A stretch of DNA of 64,000 bases, from positions 3,286,001 to 3,350,000 of the forward strand of contig NZ_OY734020.1 of assembly GCF_963455295.1 (NCBI RefSeq), given 5' to 3'. Both the position numbers and the translations under genes were made by a program. This document shows positions 50,947-60,581 of this stretch, in pieces (position 1 is the stretch's first letter; the number at the start of each line of letters is the position of its first letter). This DNA is from Candidatus Thiodiazotropha sp. CDECU1 (GTDB lineage Bacteria > Pseudomonadota > Gammaproteobacteria > Chromatiales > Chromatiaceae). The notes below the pieces were generated by a model. It was not told the origin of the DNA and made no database searches. It worked only from the letters and a program-made list of their open reading frames with translations.

Positions 50947-52539
50947 ATGACTATGAGTTGTAAAATATCTGAATCTATTTTTCGTGATTTACGGCTTTTC
51001 CTGCTGTTGCTGTTGCCGCTCTTAACCAACAGTTGCTCATCGGAAACATCGCAACAGGAACAGCAGCAGAAGGCAAACGACAGGACTATTGATCGACACA
51101 GCGAATTTGCCCCGGGAATGCCATGGCTGAACGTTGAACGCCCTCTGACATTCGATGATATATTGGGTAAGGTTGTAATTCTCGACTTCTGGACTTATGG
51201 CTGCATCAACTGCATCCATGTGCTAGCGGATCTGAAAAAGCTCGAACAAAAGTATGGCCATCAGTTGTTGGTCATCGGTGTCCATACCCCTAAGTTCGAT
51301 AACGAAAAAAACCTTGAAACACTGAGGAAAATAGTAACCCGGTATGACATTGAACATCCGGTCGTCAACGATATCGACGGATTACTCGCGACCGTTTACG
51401 GCATGCGTGCCTGGCCTACACGGGTACTTATCGACCCCAAGGGAGAGGTACTCGGTAAAGTGGTAGGGGAAGGACGATATGATCAGATAGACCAAAAAAT
51501 TGCCGAGCTACTCGAACAGCACAAATCTGTTCTCAACCATTCACCCATACCACTACGACTTGAACGGGAAGAGAGTGAAACCAAGCTGTTGTCGGCACCA
51601 GGAAAGATTGCGCTATCACCTGACCATATAGTCATTAGCGATTCACTCCATAATCGAGTCATTGTCACCGACCACAGTGGCAAAATTAAGCATATCATCG
51701 GCTCCGGTGCCCTTGGCAGCCAGGATGGTAACTTTGACAAAGCAAGCTTCAATTCACCTCAAGGCCTGGTCATTGACGACAATAGCATCTATATAGCGGA
51801 CACTGGCAACCACCTGCTCAGACTGATTGACCTGAACAAAAAAACCGTCGACACCATCGCAGGCAATGGCTCACTGGAGCGTAAACGCAGTGGTCAATAT
51901 CATGCTACATCAATCGGCATGGCCTCACCTTGGGCACTCGCACTTTTGGATGACAGATTGTTCATCGCGATGGCTGGTAGCCACCAGATCTGGGTCTACA
52001 ACATCAACAGCAAACAACTTGGCAACTACGCCGGTTCGGGACGTGAAGGAATCGTCGATGGTGAAGCGGAGCAGGCCACTTTCAGCCAACCGAGCGGATT
52101 AAGTATTCATGGTAATTGGTTATATATTGCAGACTCAGAGGCCTCGTCAGTTCGGCGGATCAATCTGCAGGATGAAATGGTTGAAACACTGGTAGGCACC
52201 GGATTATTCGATTTTGGCGATAGGGATGGCGACCTGGAGAGTGCAAAGTTACAGCATGTACTCGGCATATCGGTTGATGACACAGCATCCATCTACCTGG
52301 CCGACACCTATAACCACAAAATCAAAAAGCTTGATCTTGAGTCATCACTATTGAAATCGATAATAGGAGACGGCAAACCAGGTTTCTTGAGTACTGTGGA
52401 TGGTCAACTCCAGCTAAACGAACCGGGGGGATTGGCTTTACATGAGGGTAGACTCTACATCGCTGACACCAACAACGATCGTATTGTTGTTTTTGATATA
52501 GTTCACGGCCGTTCATCAATCCTGGATATTAAGCTCTAG
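50947..52539 (+). CDS. Thioredoxin-domain protein fused to NHL-repeat beta-propeller
   Basis: A 530-residue protein. N-terminal hydrophobic segment (LRLFLLLLLPLLTNSCSSE) is a signal or lipoprotein anchor with a weak lipobox at the Cys. A thioredoxin/TlpA-like domain at ~50-190 has the active site WTYGCINCIH. The rest is NHL repeats (IVISDSLHNRVIV; GLVIDDNSIYIADTGNHLLRLIDL; GLSIHGNWLYIADSEASSVRRI; LADTYNHKIKKLDL; ADTNNDRIVVFDI). Same layout as eukaryotic NHLRC2 without its C-terminal domain. Periplasmic; possibly disulfide or heme-Cys reduction for the cytochromes encoded upstream (inference). Confidence 0.88.
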   Translation: MTMSCKISESIFRDLRLFLLLLLPLLTNSCSSETSQQEQQQKANDRTIDRHSEFAPGMPWLNVERPLTFDDILGKVVILDFWTYGCINCIHVLADLKKLEQKYGHQLLVIGVHTPKFDNEKNLETLRKIVTRYDIEHPVVNDIDGLLATVYGMRAWPTRVLIDPKGEVLGKVVGEGRYDQIDQKIAELLEQHKSVLNHSPIPLRLEREESETKLLSAPGKIALSPDHIVISDSLHNRVIVTDHSGKIKHIIGSGALGSQDGNFDKASFNSPQGLVIDDNSIYIADTGNHLLRLIDLNKKTVDTIAGNGSLERKRSGQYHATSIGMASPWALALLDDRLFIAMAGSHQIWVYNINSKQLGNYAGSGREGIVDGEAEQATFSQPSGLSIHGNWLYIADSEASSVRRINLQDEMVETLVGTGLFDFGDRDGDLESAKLQHVLGISVDDTASIYLADTYNHKIKKLDLESSLLKSIIGDGKPGFLSTVDGQLQLNEPGGLALHEGRLYIADTNNDRIVVFDIVHGRSSILDIKL

Positions 52540-52540
52540 G

Positions 52541-52663
52541 AAGGCGGAACCGCGCGGCAACACCCTGTTCCACAAGAAGACAGCCACTAGAGTAGACATA
52601 GCAACCATGGATAAGCTGTTCGAGCGCCCGGTCGGTGACTTAGTCGAGTTTGCTGAAGACTAG
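52541..52663 (+). pseudogene. Short orphan coding remnant (C-terminal tail)
   Basis: A frame starting right after the previous stop reads a regular C-terminus, TRVDIATMDKLFERPVGDLVEFAED, ending at 52663. Codon use looks real. No matching N-terminus remains, and the only ATG gives 18 residues. Probably what is left of a deleted gene; family not recognised. Confidence 0.3.
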
Positions 52664-52701
52664 ATGGGTCAAAGCTAGGCAATTGAGATGGGGTCGAAAG
52701 A

Positions 52702-52736
52702 AATAAAAAAGCCAGGCGCTCGCTGGTGCCTGGCTT
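52702..52736 (-). terminator. Terminator of the tRNA-fMet gene
   Basis: Minus strand: AAGCCAGGC (52736-52728), 10-nt loop, GCCTGGCTT (52717-52709), then TTTTTTAT. Fifteen nt beyond the tRNA end. The plus strand also has a T-rich stretch (52741-52748), so it may work both ways. Confidence 0.85.
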
Positions 52737-52750
52737 TCCTATTTTTTATG

Positions 52751-52827
<77 letters not shown>

Positions 52828-52888
52828 TCAAGGAGGGGGCATACTACCCGTCTTACAGTCAGATGACAAGTCCTTTCCGGCACAAATC

Positions 52889-54337
52889 TCAGTTGCCGAT
52901 AGCACTGCTGCAGAGTGAGAGTAATCCGGCGGGGAACAGGCCGAGAATCAGCATTGCCAGGCCATTCAGCGACAGTACCACCTGGGTATCCACGCCCATC
53001 GTCAAGGGCGAATCATCCACTGGCTGGTCGAAGTAGATCAGCTTTATAACACGGATGTAATAGAAGGCACCGATGATGGAGAAGAAGACACCCACCAGTG
53101 CCAGCCAGGTCAGGCTCACCGAGACTACAGCGTCGAGCACAAACAACTTGGCGAAGAAACCGACCGTGGGTGGCACCCCGGCCATGGAGAACATCAGCAA
53201 CAGCATCATGCCGGCAAACCAGGGGTTGCGCTGATTGAGTCCTTTGAAGTCATCCAGGTTTTCGGCCTCGAAGCCCTTGCGGCTGAGGGCGATTACCACC
53301 CCGAAACCACCCGCAGACATCAGCGCATAGACCAGGGTATAGAACATCGCCGCGGTATACCCCTCTTTGGTGCCAGCCAGGATACCGAGCAGGATAAAAC
53401 CCACGTGGGAAATAGTGGAATAGGCCAACATGCGTTTGATGTTGGTCTGGGCAATGGCAATCAGGTTACCGATGGCCATTGAGAGTACCGCCAGGATGAT
53501 CAACATCCCCTGCCAACCCTCCCAACCGCCGTGAAGCTCGGCCAACCCATCCACCAACAGGCGCATGGCCAGGGCGAATGCGGCAATCTTCGGTGCGCTG
53601 CCGATAAACAGGGTAACCGCCGTTGGGGCACCATGATAGACATCGGGTACCCACATATGAAAGGGAACCGCACCCAGCTTGAAGGCCAGGCCGATAACCA
53701 GGAAGACGATACCAAACACCATCACCAGCTGGTTCATGTCTCCCTTATCCACCACTTGCGACAGCTCATCGAAGCGTAGCGTACCGGTGGCGCCATAGAT
53801 CATGGAGATACCATACAGCAGCATGCCGGAAGCGAGTGCGCCGAGGACAAAATATTTCATTGCCGCCTCGGCTCCCTGGGGTGAATTCCTGTTGAAGGCC
53901 ACCAGTGCATAGAGACAGAGCGCCAGCAGCTCGAGCCCCAGGTAGATGCTCAGAAAGCTGTTGGCGGAGGTCATGATCATCATACCCAGTACCGCAAACA
54001 GACCCAGGGTATAGAATTCACCCTTGAACAGATCCCGGTCGCGCAGATAGTCCTTGGCATACAGAAAGGCGAGAAAACTGACAACCAGGATCCCCAGTTT
54101 CAACAGGTCGCTCATCGGGTCACGAATATAACTGCCGTCGAAGACTATCTGTGTACTGGGTTGGGAGACAGCCAGGGTAACGACGGCTGTGAGGAACAGA
54201 CCGGCCTGGGCGATACCGTAACTGACGATACGCTGCGAATCGCGAATGAACAGGTCCACCACCAGCACCACGCAGGCCAGGGTCAGCAGGGAGATTTCCG
54301 GCAGGACCGGGATCAGTTGTGTTGAATCGAATTGCAT
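52889..54337 (-). CDS. nuoN: NADH-quinone oxidoreductase subunit N
   Basis: A 482-residue, about 14-helix antiporter-like membrane subunit. Family motifs: [80 protein letters not shown] (Lys in TM8), [16 protein letters not shown]. Proton-pumping part of complex I. Last gene of the operon on the minus strand; the tRNA lies after it. Confidence 0.95.
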   Translation of the reverse strand: MQFDSTQLIPVLPEISLLTLACVVLVVDLFIRDSQRIVSYGIAQAGLFLTAVVTLAVSQPSTQIVFDGSYIRDPMSDLLKLGILVVSFLAFLYAKDYLRDRDLFKGEFYTLGLFAVLGMMIMTSANSFLSIYLGLELLALCLYALVAFNRNSPQGAEAAMKYFVLGALASGMLLYGISMIYGATGTLRFDELSQVVDKGDMNQLVMVFGIVFLVIGLAFKLGAVPFHMWVPDVYHGAPTAVTLFIGSAPKIAAFALAMRLLVDGLAELHGGWEGWQGMLIILAVLSMAIGNLIAIAQTNIKRMLAYSTISHVGFILLGILAGTKEGYTAAMFYTLVYALMSAGGFGVVIALSRKGFEAENLDDFKGLNQRNPWFAGMMLLLMFSMAGVPPTVGFFAKLFVLDAVVSVSLTWLALVGVFFSIIGAFYYIRVIKLIYFDQPVDDSPLTMGVDTQVVLSLNGLAMLILGLFPAGLLSLCSSAIGN

Positions 54338-54366
54338 TTGATCGCTACCGAGTCGGGCTCCGTCAG

Positions 54367-55878
54367 TTAAAGTTTCGACACTGCAATATGCTGCAGCAGA
54401 TTGTTGACGGAGGCATCCATTACCTCAACCAGGGGTGCCGGCCACAGACCCAGCAGCAGCACCGCCGCCGCCAGCGTGCCCAGCACGATATATTCACGTT
54501 GGTTTATATCCTCCAGCGCCGCCACGCCTTCGTTGGCGACATCGCCGAAGACCACCCGTTTGACCATCCACAGGGTATAGGCTGCGCCAATGATCAGGGT
54601 GGTGGCCGCGAGGAAGGCATACCAGAAATCGGCGCGGAAACTGGCCAGGATGACCATAAACTCGCCGACGAAACCTGAGGTCCCGGGCAGGCCCGCGTTG
54701 GCCATGGCGAAGAAGACCATGAAGGCGCCGAAAACGGGCATGGTATTCACCACCCCGCCATAATCCTTGATCTCACGACTATGCAGCCGGTCATAGAGCA
54801 CTCCGACACAGAGGAACAGGGCTGCCGAGATAAAACCGTGGGAGACCATCTGCACCATGCCCCCTTCCATACCCAGGGCCGCGCCGCTGCCGGCGTTGTT
54901 CTGGCTGATGATGAAGACGATGAAGAAGCCCAGGGTGACGAAGCCCATGTGGGCAATCGATGAGTAGGCGATCAGTTTCTTCATATCCTGCTGGATCAGG
55001 GCGACAAAGCCGATATAGACCACCGCGATCAGGGACATGCCGATGATCAGCCAATCCAGGGTATGGCTGGCGTCAGGTGTAATCGGCAGGCTGAAACGCA
55101 GGAAACCGTATCCGCCGATCTTCAGCATGATCGCCGCCAGGATAACCGAACCGCCTGTGGGGGCCTCCACATGGGCATCCGGCAACCAGGTGTGCACCGG
55201 CCACATGGGCACCTTGACCGCAAACGCCAGGAGGAAGGCGATAAAGATCAGTATCTGCTCGGTCAGATCGAGTTTGAGGGTGTGGAAACCGAGGATATCG
55301 AAGTTGCCTGACTGGAAGTACATGTAGATCAGGGCGACCAGCATGAACACCGAGCCAAGGAAGGTATAGAGGAAGAACTTGATGGTGGCGTAGACCCGGT
55401 TCGCTCCCCCCCAGACCCCGATGATGAGAAACATCGGAATCAACATCGCCTCCCAGAAGACATAGAAGAGCATCGCATCCAGTGCCGAGAAGACACCGAC
55501 CATCACCCCCTCCATAATCAGGAAGGCGGCCATATATTGGGAAGGACGGTACTTGATCACCTCCCAACCGGCGATCACCACCAACGGGGTGATGAAGGTG
55601 GTGAGGATGATCAGCGGCATGGAGATACCATCCACACCCATGTAGTACTCGATATCGAAGCTCGGTACCCAGGGAACCCGTTCCACGAACTGCATCGCCG
55701 AGGTGGAACTGTCGAAGGCGAACCAGAGCGGCAGACTGACGATGAAGGTCAGGATGGCGACGATCAGGGCGGTCCATTTGGTGGCGTTTGTCTCACGGTC
55801 GCCACTGGCAAGCACCATGAGACCCCCGATGATCGGAAGCCAGACCGTAAGCGTTAAGATGGGCCAATCGGCAATCAT
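54367..55878 (-). CDS. nuoM: NADH-quinone oxidoreductase subunit M
   Basis: A 503-residue membrane subunit from ATG 55878 (GTG at 55887 also possible). [71 protein letters not shown], and [16 protein letters not shown] are the NuoM signature segments with the conserved Glu and Lys residues of the proton channel. Start lies within 12 nt of the nuoL stop. Confidence 0.95.
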   Translation of the reverse strand: MIADWPILTLTVWLPIIGGLMVLASGDRETNATKWTALIVAILTFIVSLPLWFAFDSSTSAMQFVERVPWVPSFDIEYYMGVDGISMPLIILTTFITPLVVIAGWEVIKYRPSQYMAAFLIMEGVMVGVFSALDAMLFYVFWEAMLIPMFLIIGVWGGANRVYATIKFFLYTFLGSVFMLVALIYMYFQSGNFDILGFHTLKLDLTEQILIFIAFLLAFAVKVPMWPVHTWLPDAHVEAPTGGSVILAAIMLKIGGYGFLRFSLPITPDASHTLDWLIIGMSLIAVVYIGFVALIQQDMKKLIAYSSIAHMGFVTLGFFIVFIISQNNAGSGAALGMEGGMVQMVSHGFISAALFLCVGVLYDRLHSREIKDYGGVVNTMPVFGAFMVFFAMANAGLPGTSGFVGEFMVILASFRADFWYAFLAATTLIIGAAYTLWMVKRVVFGDVANEGVAALEDINQREYIVLGTLAAAVLLLGLWPAPLVEVMDASVNNLLQHIAVSKL

Positions 55879-55890
55879 GCTAGACACCCT

Positions 55891-57879
55891 TTAAATAAAA
55901 ACGAACCAGGTCAACAGCAACAGCAGACCCAGAATCATGGCAATGGCGTAGTGATAGAGGTAGCCGCTCTGCAGATGGCGCACCACCGAAGCGATCCAAC
56001 CCACCGAGTAGGCGGAACCGTTGACCGCCAGCCCGTCGATCAGGCCACGATCACCCACCAACCAGAGAAACTTGCCCAGCCCACGGCTACCGGCGGCGAA
56101 GACTGCCTGGTAGGCCTCGTCGAACCAGTACTTCTTATCCAGCAGGGTATAGATCGGTGAAGCCACCGATTTGACCTTGTCGGCGATGGACGGGTTTATC
56201 ATGTAGATGTAAAAGGCCAAACCCAAGCCGGCCATGGCCAGATAGAATGCAGGGCTCGCATAGGTATGTGCCAGCATGCCATTGCCGCTATGCACCACCG
56301 CCTGTACGGCCGCCAGGGTATCGTGCTCGGGCAGGACATACAGCACATCCTTGAACCAGTCGCCAAACAGCATCGAATCGATGGTCAGGTAGCCGAGGAT
56401 CACCGAGGGAATCGCCAGCAGGATCAGCGGTATTGTCACCACCTTGGGCGATTCGTGCAGATGCGCCTTGGCGTGCTCGTCCCTGGGGCCCTCCCCATGG
56501 AAGACCAGAAAGAACATGCGGAAACTGTAGAGGGCGGTGACAAAGACACCGGCCAGCACCAGCACATAGGCATAGGTCGAACCACCGATGGTGGAGTGGT
56601 GCACCGCCTCGATGATGGCGTCCTTGGAGAAGAAACCGGAAAAGAAGGGAAAACCGATCAGCGCCAGGGAGCCCAGTAACGAAGTCCAGTAGGTGACCGG
56701 CATATATTTGCGCACCCCGCCCATGTTGCGGATGTCCTGATCATGGTGCATACCGATGATCACCGAACCGGCGGCCAGGAACAGCAGCGCCTTGAAGAAG
56801 GCGTGGGTCATCAGATGAAAGATACCGGCGGCGTAGGCCGAGGCGCCCAGGGCGACCATCATGTAGCCGAGTTGCGACAGGGTCGAATAGGCCACCACCC
56901 GCTTGATGTCGTTCTGCACGATGCCAATAAGGCCGGTGAAGAAGGCGGTGGTGGCACCGATCACCAGGACGAAGCTAAGGGCCGTCTCGGACAGTTCATA
57001 CAGGGGCGACATACGTGCCACCATGAAGATACCGGCGGTGACCATGGTCGCGGCATGGATCAGGGCGGAGATGGGGGTGGGACCCTCCATGGAGTCGGGC
57101 AGCCAGACATGCAATGGCACCTGGGCCGACTTACCCATGGCGCCGATGAACAGCAGAATGCCGATCACCGACATCAGCGACCAGTTGCTGTCGCCCCAGA
57201 TCTGGATCTGGGTATCGGCCAGTCCCGGCGCCTTGGCAAACACCTCGGCGTAGTCGAGGCTGTTGGTGTACATAGCGATGGCGGCGATACCGAGGATGAA
57301 GCCGAAGTCACCCACCCGGTTGACCAAAAAGGCCTTCAGATTGGCGAAGATCGCCGTCGGCCGCACCGACCAGAAACCGATCAGCAGATAGGAGACCAGG
57401 CCCACCGCCTCCCAGCCGAAGAAGAGCTGGAGGAAGTTGTTGGACATCACCAGCATCAGCATGGAGAAGGTGAACAGGGAGATATAGCTGAAGAAGCGCT
57501 GATAGGAGTTGCGCCCCGCGAGGCTGGTTTTGGGCCAGTTGTGTTCATCATCGGCCATATAGCCGATGGTATAGATATGCACACAGAAGGAGACGAAGGT
57601 CACCACGCTGATCATCACCGCGGTCAACTGATCCACCAGGAAGCCCACTTCCATGTTGATGCCGTCACTTACCATCCAGGTATAGACGGATCCGTTAAAG
57701 ACCTGCGCATTGTCGAACATGAAACCCTTGAGCACATACAGGGAGAGCAGGGTCGAGATACCCACCCCGCTGCTCGTCACCCAGTGAGACCAGCTGCGCC
57801 CGATGGCGCCACCGAAAAAGCCGGCTATGATAGCGCCCACCAAGGGCGCAAGCACGATTGTCAGATAGATATTTTCCAT
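55891..57879 (-). CDS. nuoL: NADH-quinone oxidoreductase subunit L
   Basis: A 662-residue membrane subunit from ATG 57879 (the frame to 57915 runs into the adjacent repeat). Motifs: YMADDEHNWPKTSLAGRNSYQRFFSYISLFTFSMLMLV, FFGWEAVGLVSYLLIGFW, GKSAQVPLHVWLPDSMEGPTPISALIHAATMVTAG, VAYSTLSQLGYM, and a C-terminal lateral helix region. Upstream of it, in place of a normal short nuoK-nuoL spacer, lies the 160-bp repeat element. Confidence 0.95.
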   Translation of the reverse strand: MENIYLTIVLAPLVGAIIAGFFGGAIGRSWSHWVTSSGVGISTLLSLYVLKGFMFDNAQVFNGSVYTWMVSDGINMEVGFLVDQLTAVMISVVTFVSFCVHIYTIGYMADDEHNWPKTSLAGRNSYQRFFSYISLFTFSMLMLVMSNNFLQLFFGWEAVGLVSYLLIGFWSVRPTAIFANLKAFLVNRVGDFGFILGIAAIAMYTNSLDYAEVFAKAPGLADTQIQIWGDSNWSLMSVIGILLFIGAMGKSAQVPLHVWLPDSMEGPTPISALIHAATMVTAGIFMVARMSPLYELSETALSFVLVIGATTAFFTGLIGIVQNDIKRVVAYSTLSQLGYMMVALGASAYAAGIFHLMTHAFFKALLFLAAGSVIIGMHHDQDIRNMGGVRKYMPVTYWTSLLGSLALIGFPFFSGFFSKDAIIEAVHHSTIGGSTYAYVLVLAGVFVTALYSFRMFFLVFHGEGPRDEHAKAHLHESPKVVTIPLILLAIPSVILGYLTIDSMLFGDWFKDVLYVLPEHDTLAAVQAVVHSGNGMLAHTYASPAFYLAMAGLGLAFYIYMINPSIADKVKSVASPIYTLLDKKYWFDEAYQAVFAAGSRGLGKFLWLVGDRGLIDGLAVNGSAYSVGWIASVVRHLQSGYLYHYAIAMILGLLLLLTWFVFI

Positions 57880-57897
57880 AACCGTTTCTTTTAATAA

Positions 57898-58057
57898 GTC
57901 CGCAAATGAACGCAAATGAACGCAAATATCTTTAATGCATCCGTCATATCATCCACCGACAGGCTGTACCTAATATTCAAAATCGTTATCTATTAACCCC
58001 AAGCTCGAAAATGAACTGCAAAAAACCATTTGCGTTTATTAGCGTTCATTTGCGGAC
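57898..58057. repeat. 160-bp inverted-repeat element between nuoL and nuoK
   Basis: A 29-bp terminal repeat starting GTCCGCAAATGAACGC (57898-57926) recurs inverted at 58029-58057 with 27 of 29 matches. Interior short, non-coding. It separates nuoK from nuoL, so the operon is transcribed across a potential large hairpin. Likely a MITE-like or REP-class repeat. Confidence 0.75.
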
Positions 58058-58067
58058 TCATAAATTC

Positions 58068-58373
58068 TTACCCTTTCAATACATCCATATCCTCGACGTT
58101 GATGCTGCGCTTGCTGCGGAACAGCACCACCAGGATGGCCAGGCCGATGGCGGCCTCGGCCGCGGCAACAGTCAGGATAAAGAAGACAAAGACCTGTCCC
58201 GCGTTGTCACCGAGAAAATGCGAAAAGGCGACAAAATTGATGTTTACCGCGAGCAGCATCAGCTCCACGCACATCAACAAAATAATCACGTTCTTGCGAT
58301 TGATGAAGATCCCCGCAACGCTGATTGCGAAGAGGATGGCGCCGAGTATCAGGTAATCAGATAGTGCAATCAT
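58068..58373 (-). CDS. nuoK: NADH-quinone oxidoreductase subunit K
   Basis: A 101-residue, three-helix subunit, the exact family length, starting at ATG 58373 ([21 protein letters not shown]). Both key Glu residues are in place ([14 protein letters not shown] and [11 protein letters not shown]). Six nt downstream of the nuoJ stop. Confidence 0.95.
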   Translation of the reverse strand: MIALSDYLILGAILFAISVAGIFINRKNVIILLMCVELMLLAVNINFVAFSHFLGDNAGQVFVFFILTVAAAEAAIGLAILVVLFRSKRSINVEDMDVLKG

Positions 58374-58380
58374 CTCTGTG

Positions 58381-58983
58381 TCATCCTTTCTCGGCATCCA
58401 TGGATACCATGCGCACCCGATCGTCACGCTTGATTACCACCTGAGTGGCCGGATCGAGATACTTGTTATCCGGGCGCTTGCGCATGGTCAGGCCGATTGC
58501 GGCGATAATGGCGACCAACAGGATCACCGCGGCAATCTCGAATGGGTACATATAGACGGTGTAGAGTACGCTACCGAGCTCTTGCGTATTACTGTAATCC
58601 GCAGCATGCCTGGCCGGGGCGGCATACTGCTCCAGGCCGAAATTGTCAGGGCCGACAATGAGGATCAATTCAGCGGCCATTGCGATAGCCATGATCACAC
58701 CCAGCGGCAACATCTTGATGAATCCGGCACGTAACACGGCAAGGTCGATATCCAGCATCATCAGGACGAAGAGAAACAGCACCATGACTGCTCCCACATA
58801 GACCAACACCAGGACGATGGCGAGAAACTCCGCTTCCGCGAGCAGCCAGATACCACTACAGGCGAAAAAGGCAAGAATCAAAAACAGGGCTGAATGTACA
58901 GGATTACGCCGGGTCACCACCATCGTTGCGGCAACGATGATCACTGCGGACAGGGCGTAGAAAATCAGCAATTCAAGTGTCAT
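58381..58983 (-). CDS. nuoJ: NADH-quinone oxidoreductase subunit J
   Basis: A 200-residue, five-helix subunit. [19 protein letters not shown] is the conserved TM3 pi-bulge region, and [15 protein letters not shown] matches the family. C-terminal polar tail [19 protein letters not shown]. Part of the complex I operon, between nuoI and nuoK. Confidence 0.95.
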   Translation of the reverse strand: MTLELLIFYALSAVIIVAATMVVTRRNPVHSALFLILAFFACSGIWLLAEAEFLAIVLVLVYVGAVMVLFLFVLMMLDIDLAVLRAGFIKMLPLGVIMAIAMAAELILIVGPDNFGLEQYAAPARHAADYSNTQELGSVLYTVYMYPFEIAAVILLVAIIAAIGLTMRKRPDNKYLDPATQVVIKRDDRVRMVSMDAEKG

Positions 58984-59022
58984 TATTTGCTTCCCTTATC
59001 TATTCCAAAGGTTGCCTATCAA

Positions 59023-59511
59023 TCAGCGATACTTCGCCTGGGCCTCGATATCGGCGGCTATCTGCGCCTCATACTTATCACCCACCGAGAGTAGCTTCTC
59101 TTTGGTCATAATACTGTCGCCGCGATTCTCGAAGTGGTATTCGTAGATGCGGGTCTCCACAATGGCATCCACCGGACAAGCCTCCTGGCAGTAACCGCAG
59201 TAGATGCACTTGAACAGATCTATGTCGTAACGGGTGGTGCGTCGGGAACCGTCATCCCTCGGCTCCGCCTCTATGGTGATGGCCAATGCCGGGCAGGTCG
59301 CCTCGCATAATTTACACGCGATACACCGCTCCTCACCACTGGGATAGCGCCGCAGTGCGTGAAGACCACGGAATCTGGGGGAGACCGGCGCCTTCTCCTC
59401 AGGGTACATGACGGTGAACTTTTTACGGAACAGATAGCGCCCCGTCACATTCAAGCCACGAAACAGCTCCAGCAGGAAAAGGCTCTTAAAATAGTTTGAA
59501 AGCACTTTCAT
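59023..59511 (-). CDS. nuoI: NADH-quinone oxidoreductase subunit I
   Basis: A 162-residue peripheral subunit from ATG 59511 ([20 protein letters not shown]); the longer frame overlaps nuoH. Two [4Fe-4S] motifs, [12 protein letters not shown] and [12 protein letters not shown], carry clusters N6a and N6b. RYPSGEERC and [10 protein letters not shown] agree with NuoI. Confidence 0.95.
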   Translation of the reverse strand: MKVLSNYFKSLFLLELFRGLNVTGRYLFRKKFTVMYPEEKAPVSPRFRGLHALRRYPSGEERCIACKLCEATCPALAITIEAEPRDDGSRRTTRYDIDLFKCIYCGYCQEACPVDAIVETRIYEYHFENRGDSIMTKEKLLSVGDKYEAQIAADIEAQAKYR

Positions 59512-59522
59512 AGCAGGGCTCC

Positions 59523-60578
59523 TCAGTCGAACCACCAGGGCATTTGATAGACCACGGCGAGACCTACGACAGCAATCCAGACAATGGTTATCGGAATGAA
59601 CACTTTCCACCCCAGGCGCATGATCTGGTCATAGCGGTAGCGGGGAAAAGTGGCACGGAACCAGAGAAACAGAAACATGAAAAAGGCAGTCTTGATCACC
59701 AGCCAGAAAAAGCCCGGTACCCAGTCGAACAGCGGACCCAGTAATGGCCAACCGTGGAAGGGAGAGAGCCAGCCACCCATGAACATGATCGCGGTCAGGG
59801 CCGAGATCAAAATCATGTTGGCATATTCAGCCAGGAAGAAGACCGCGAACAGCATGCCGGAGTATTCCACATGGAAACCGGCGACGATCTCCGACTCGCC
59901 TTCAGCCACATCGAAGGGGGCACGATTGGTTTCCGCCACACCGGATATCACATACACACCGAACAGGGGCAATAGTGGCAACCAGAACCAGGAGAATAAC
60001 CCCCCCTCCTGCGCCCTGACGATATCACCCAGGTTGAGGCTGCCGGCTGCCACCAATACCCCCACCAGAGCGAAGCCCATGGCGATCTCGTAGGATACGA
60101 TCTGCGCTGCCGACCTCATTGCACCGAGAAAGGCATATTTCGAATTTGAGGCCCATCCGGCGATAATCACGCCATAGACCCCGACCGAGGTCAGTGCCAG
60201 GATATACAGCAGTCCCGCATTGATATCGGCCAGCACCAGCTTTTCATCGAAGGGAAAGACCGCCCAGGCCGCCAAGGCCGGTCCCAGGGTTATCGCCGGC
60301 GCGATGATGAACAGCAGCTTGTTGGCCTTGCTAGGTATCACGATCTCTTTGAACATCAGCTTGACCGCATCCGCAATCGGCTGCAGCCAACCCTTGGGGC
60401 CGACCCGGTTGGGGCCGACGCGCACCTGCATGTAGCCGATGATCTTGCGTTCGGCATAGGTGTAATAGGCCACGATCAACATCAGTGGCAGGACGATGGT
60501 AATGATCTTGATCATGGTCCAGACCAGATACTGCAGTTCGGTGGGTAGGGATCCCCAAAGGCTGATAAAGAATTCCAT
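59523..60578 (-). CDS. nuoH: NADH-quinone oxidoreductase subunit H
   Basis: A 351-residue, eight-helix subunit forming the quinone entry tunnel. [66 protein letters not shown] and [22 protein letters not shown] are the conserved segments. Nuo order G-H-I is normal. Confidence 0.96.
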   Translation of the reverse strand: MEFFISLWGSLPTELQYLVWTMIKIITIVLPLMLIVAYYTYAERKIIGYMQVRVGPNRVGPKGWLQPIADAVKLMFKEIVIPSKANKLLFIIAPAITLGPALAAWAVFPFDEKLVLADINAGLLYILALTSVGVYGVIIAGWASNSKYAFLGAMRSAAQIVSYEIAMGFALVGVLVAAGSLNLGDIVRAQEGGLFSWFWLPLLPLFGVYVISGVAETNRAPFDVAEGESEIVAGFHVEYSGMLFAVFFLAEYANMILISALTAIMFMGGWLSPFHGWPLLGPLFDWVPGFFWLVIKTAFFMFLFLWFRATFPRYRYDQIMRLGWKVFIPITIVWIAVVGLAVVYQMPWWFD

Positions 60579-60581
60579 CGG

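Noticed and set aside
56743-57894. 383-codon plus-strand frame opposite nuoL
   Set aside because: His/Gly/Asp-rich antisense shadow of a well-conserved membrane gene.
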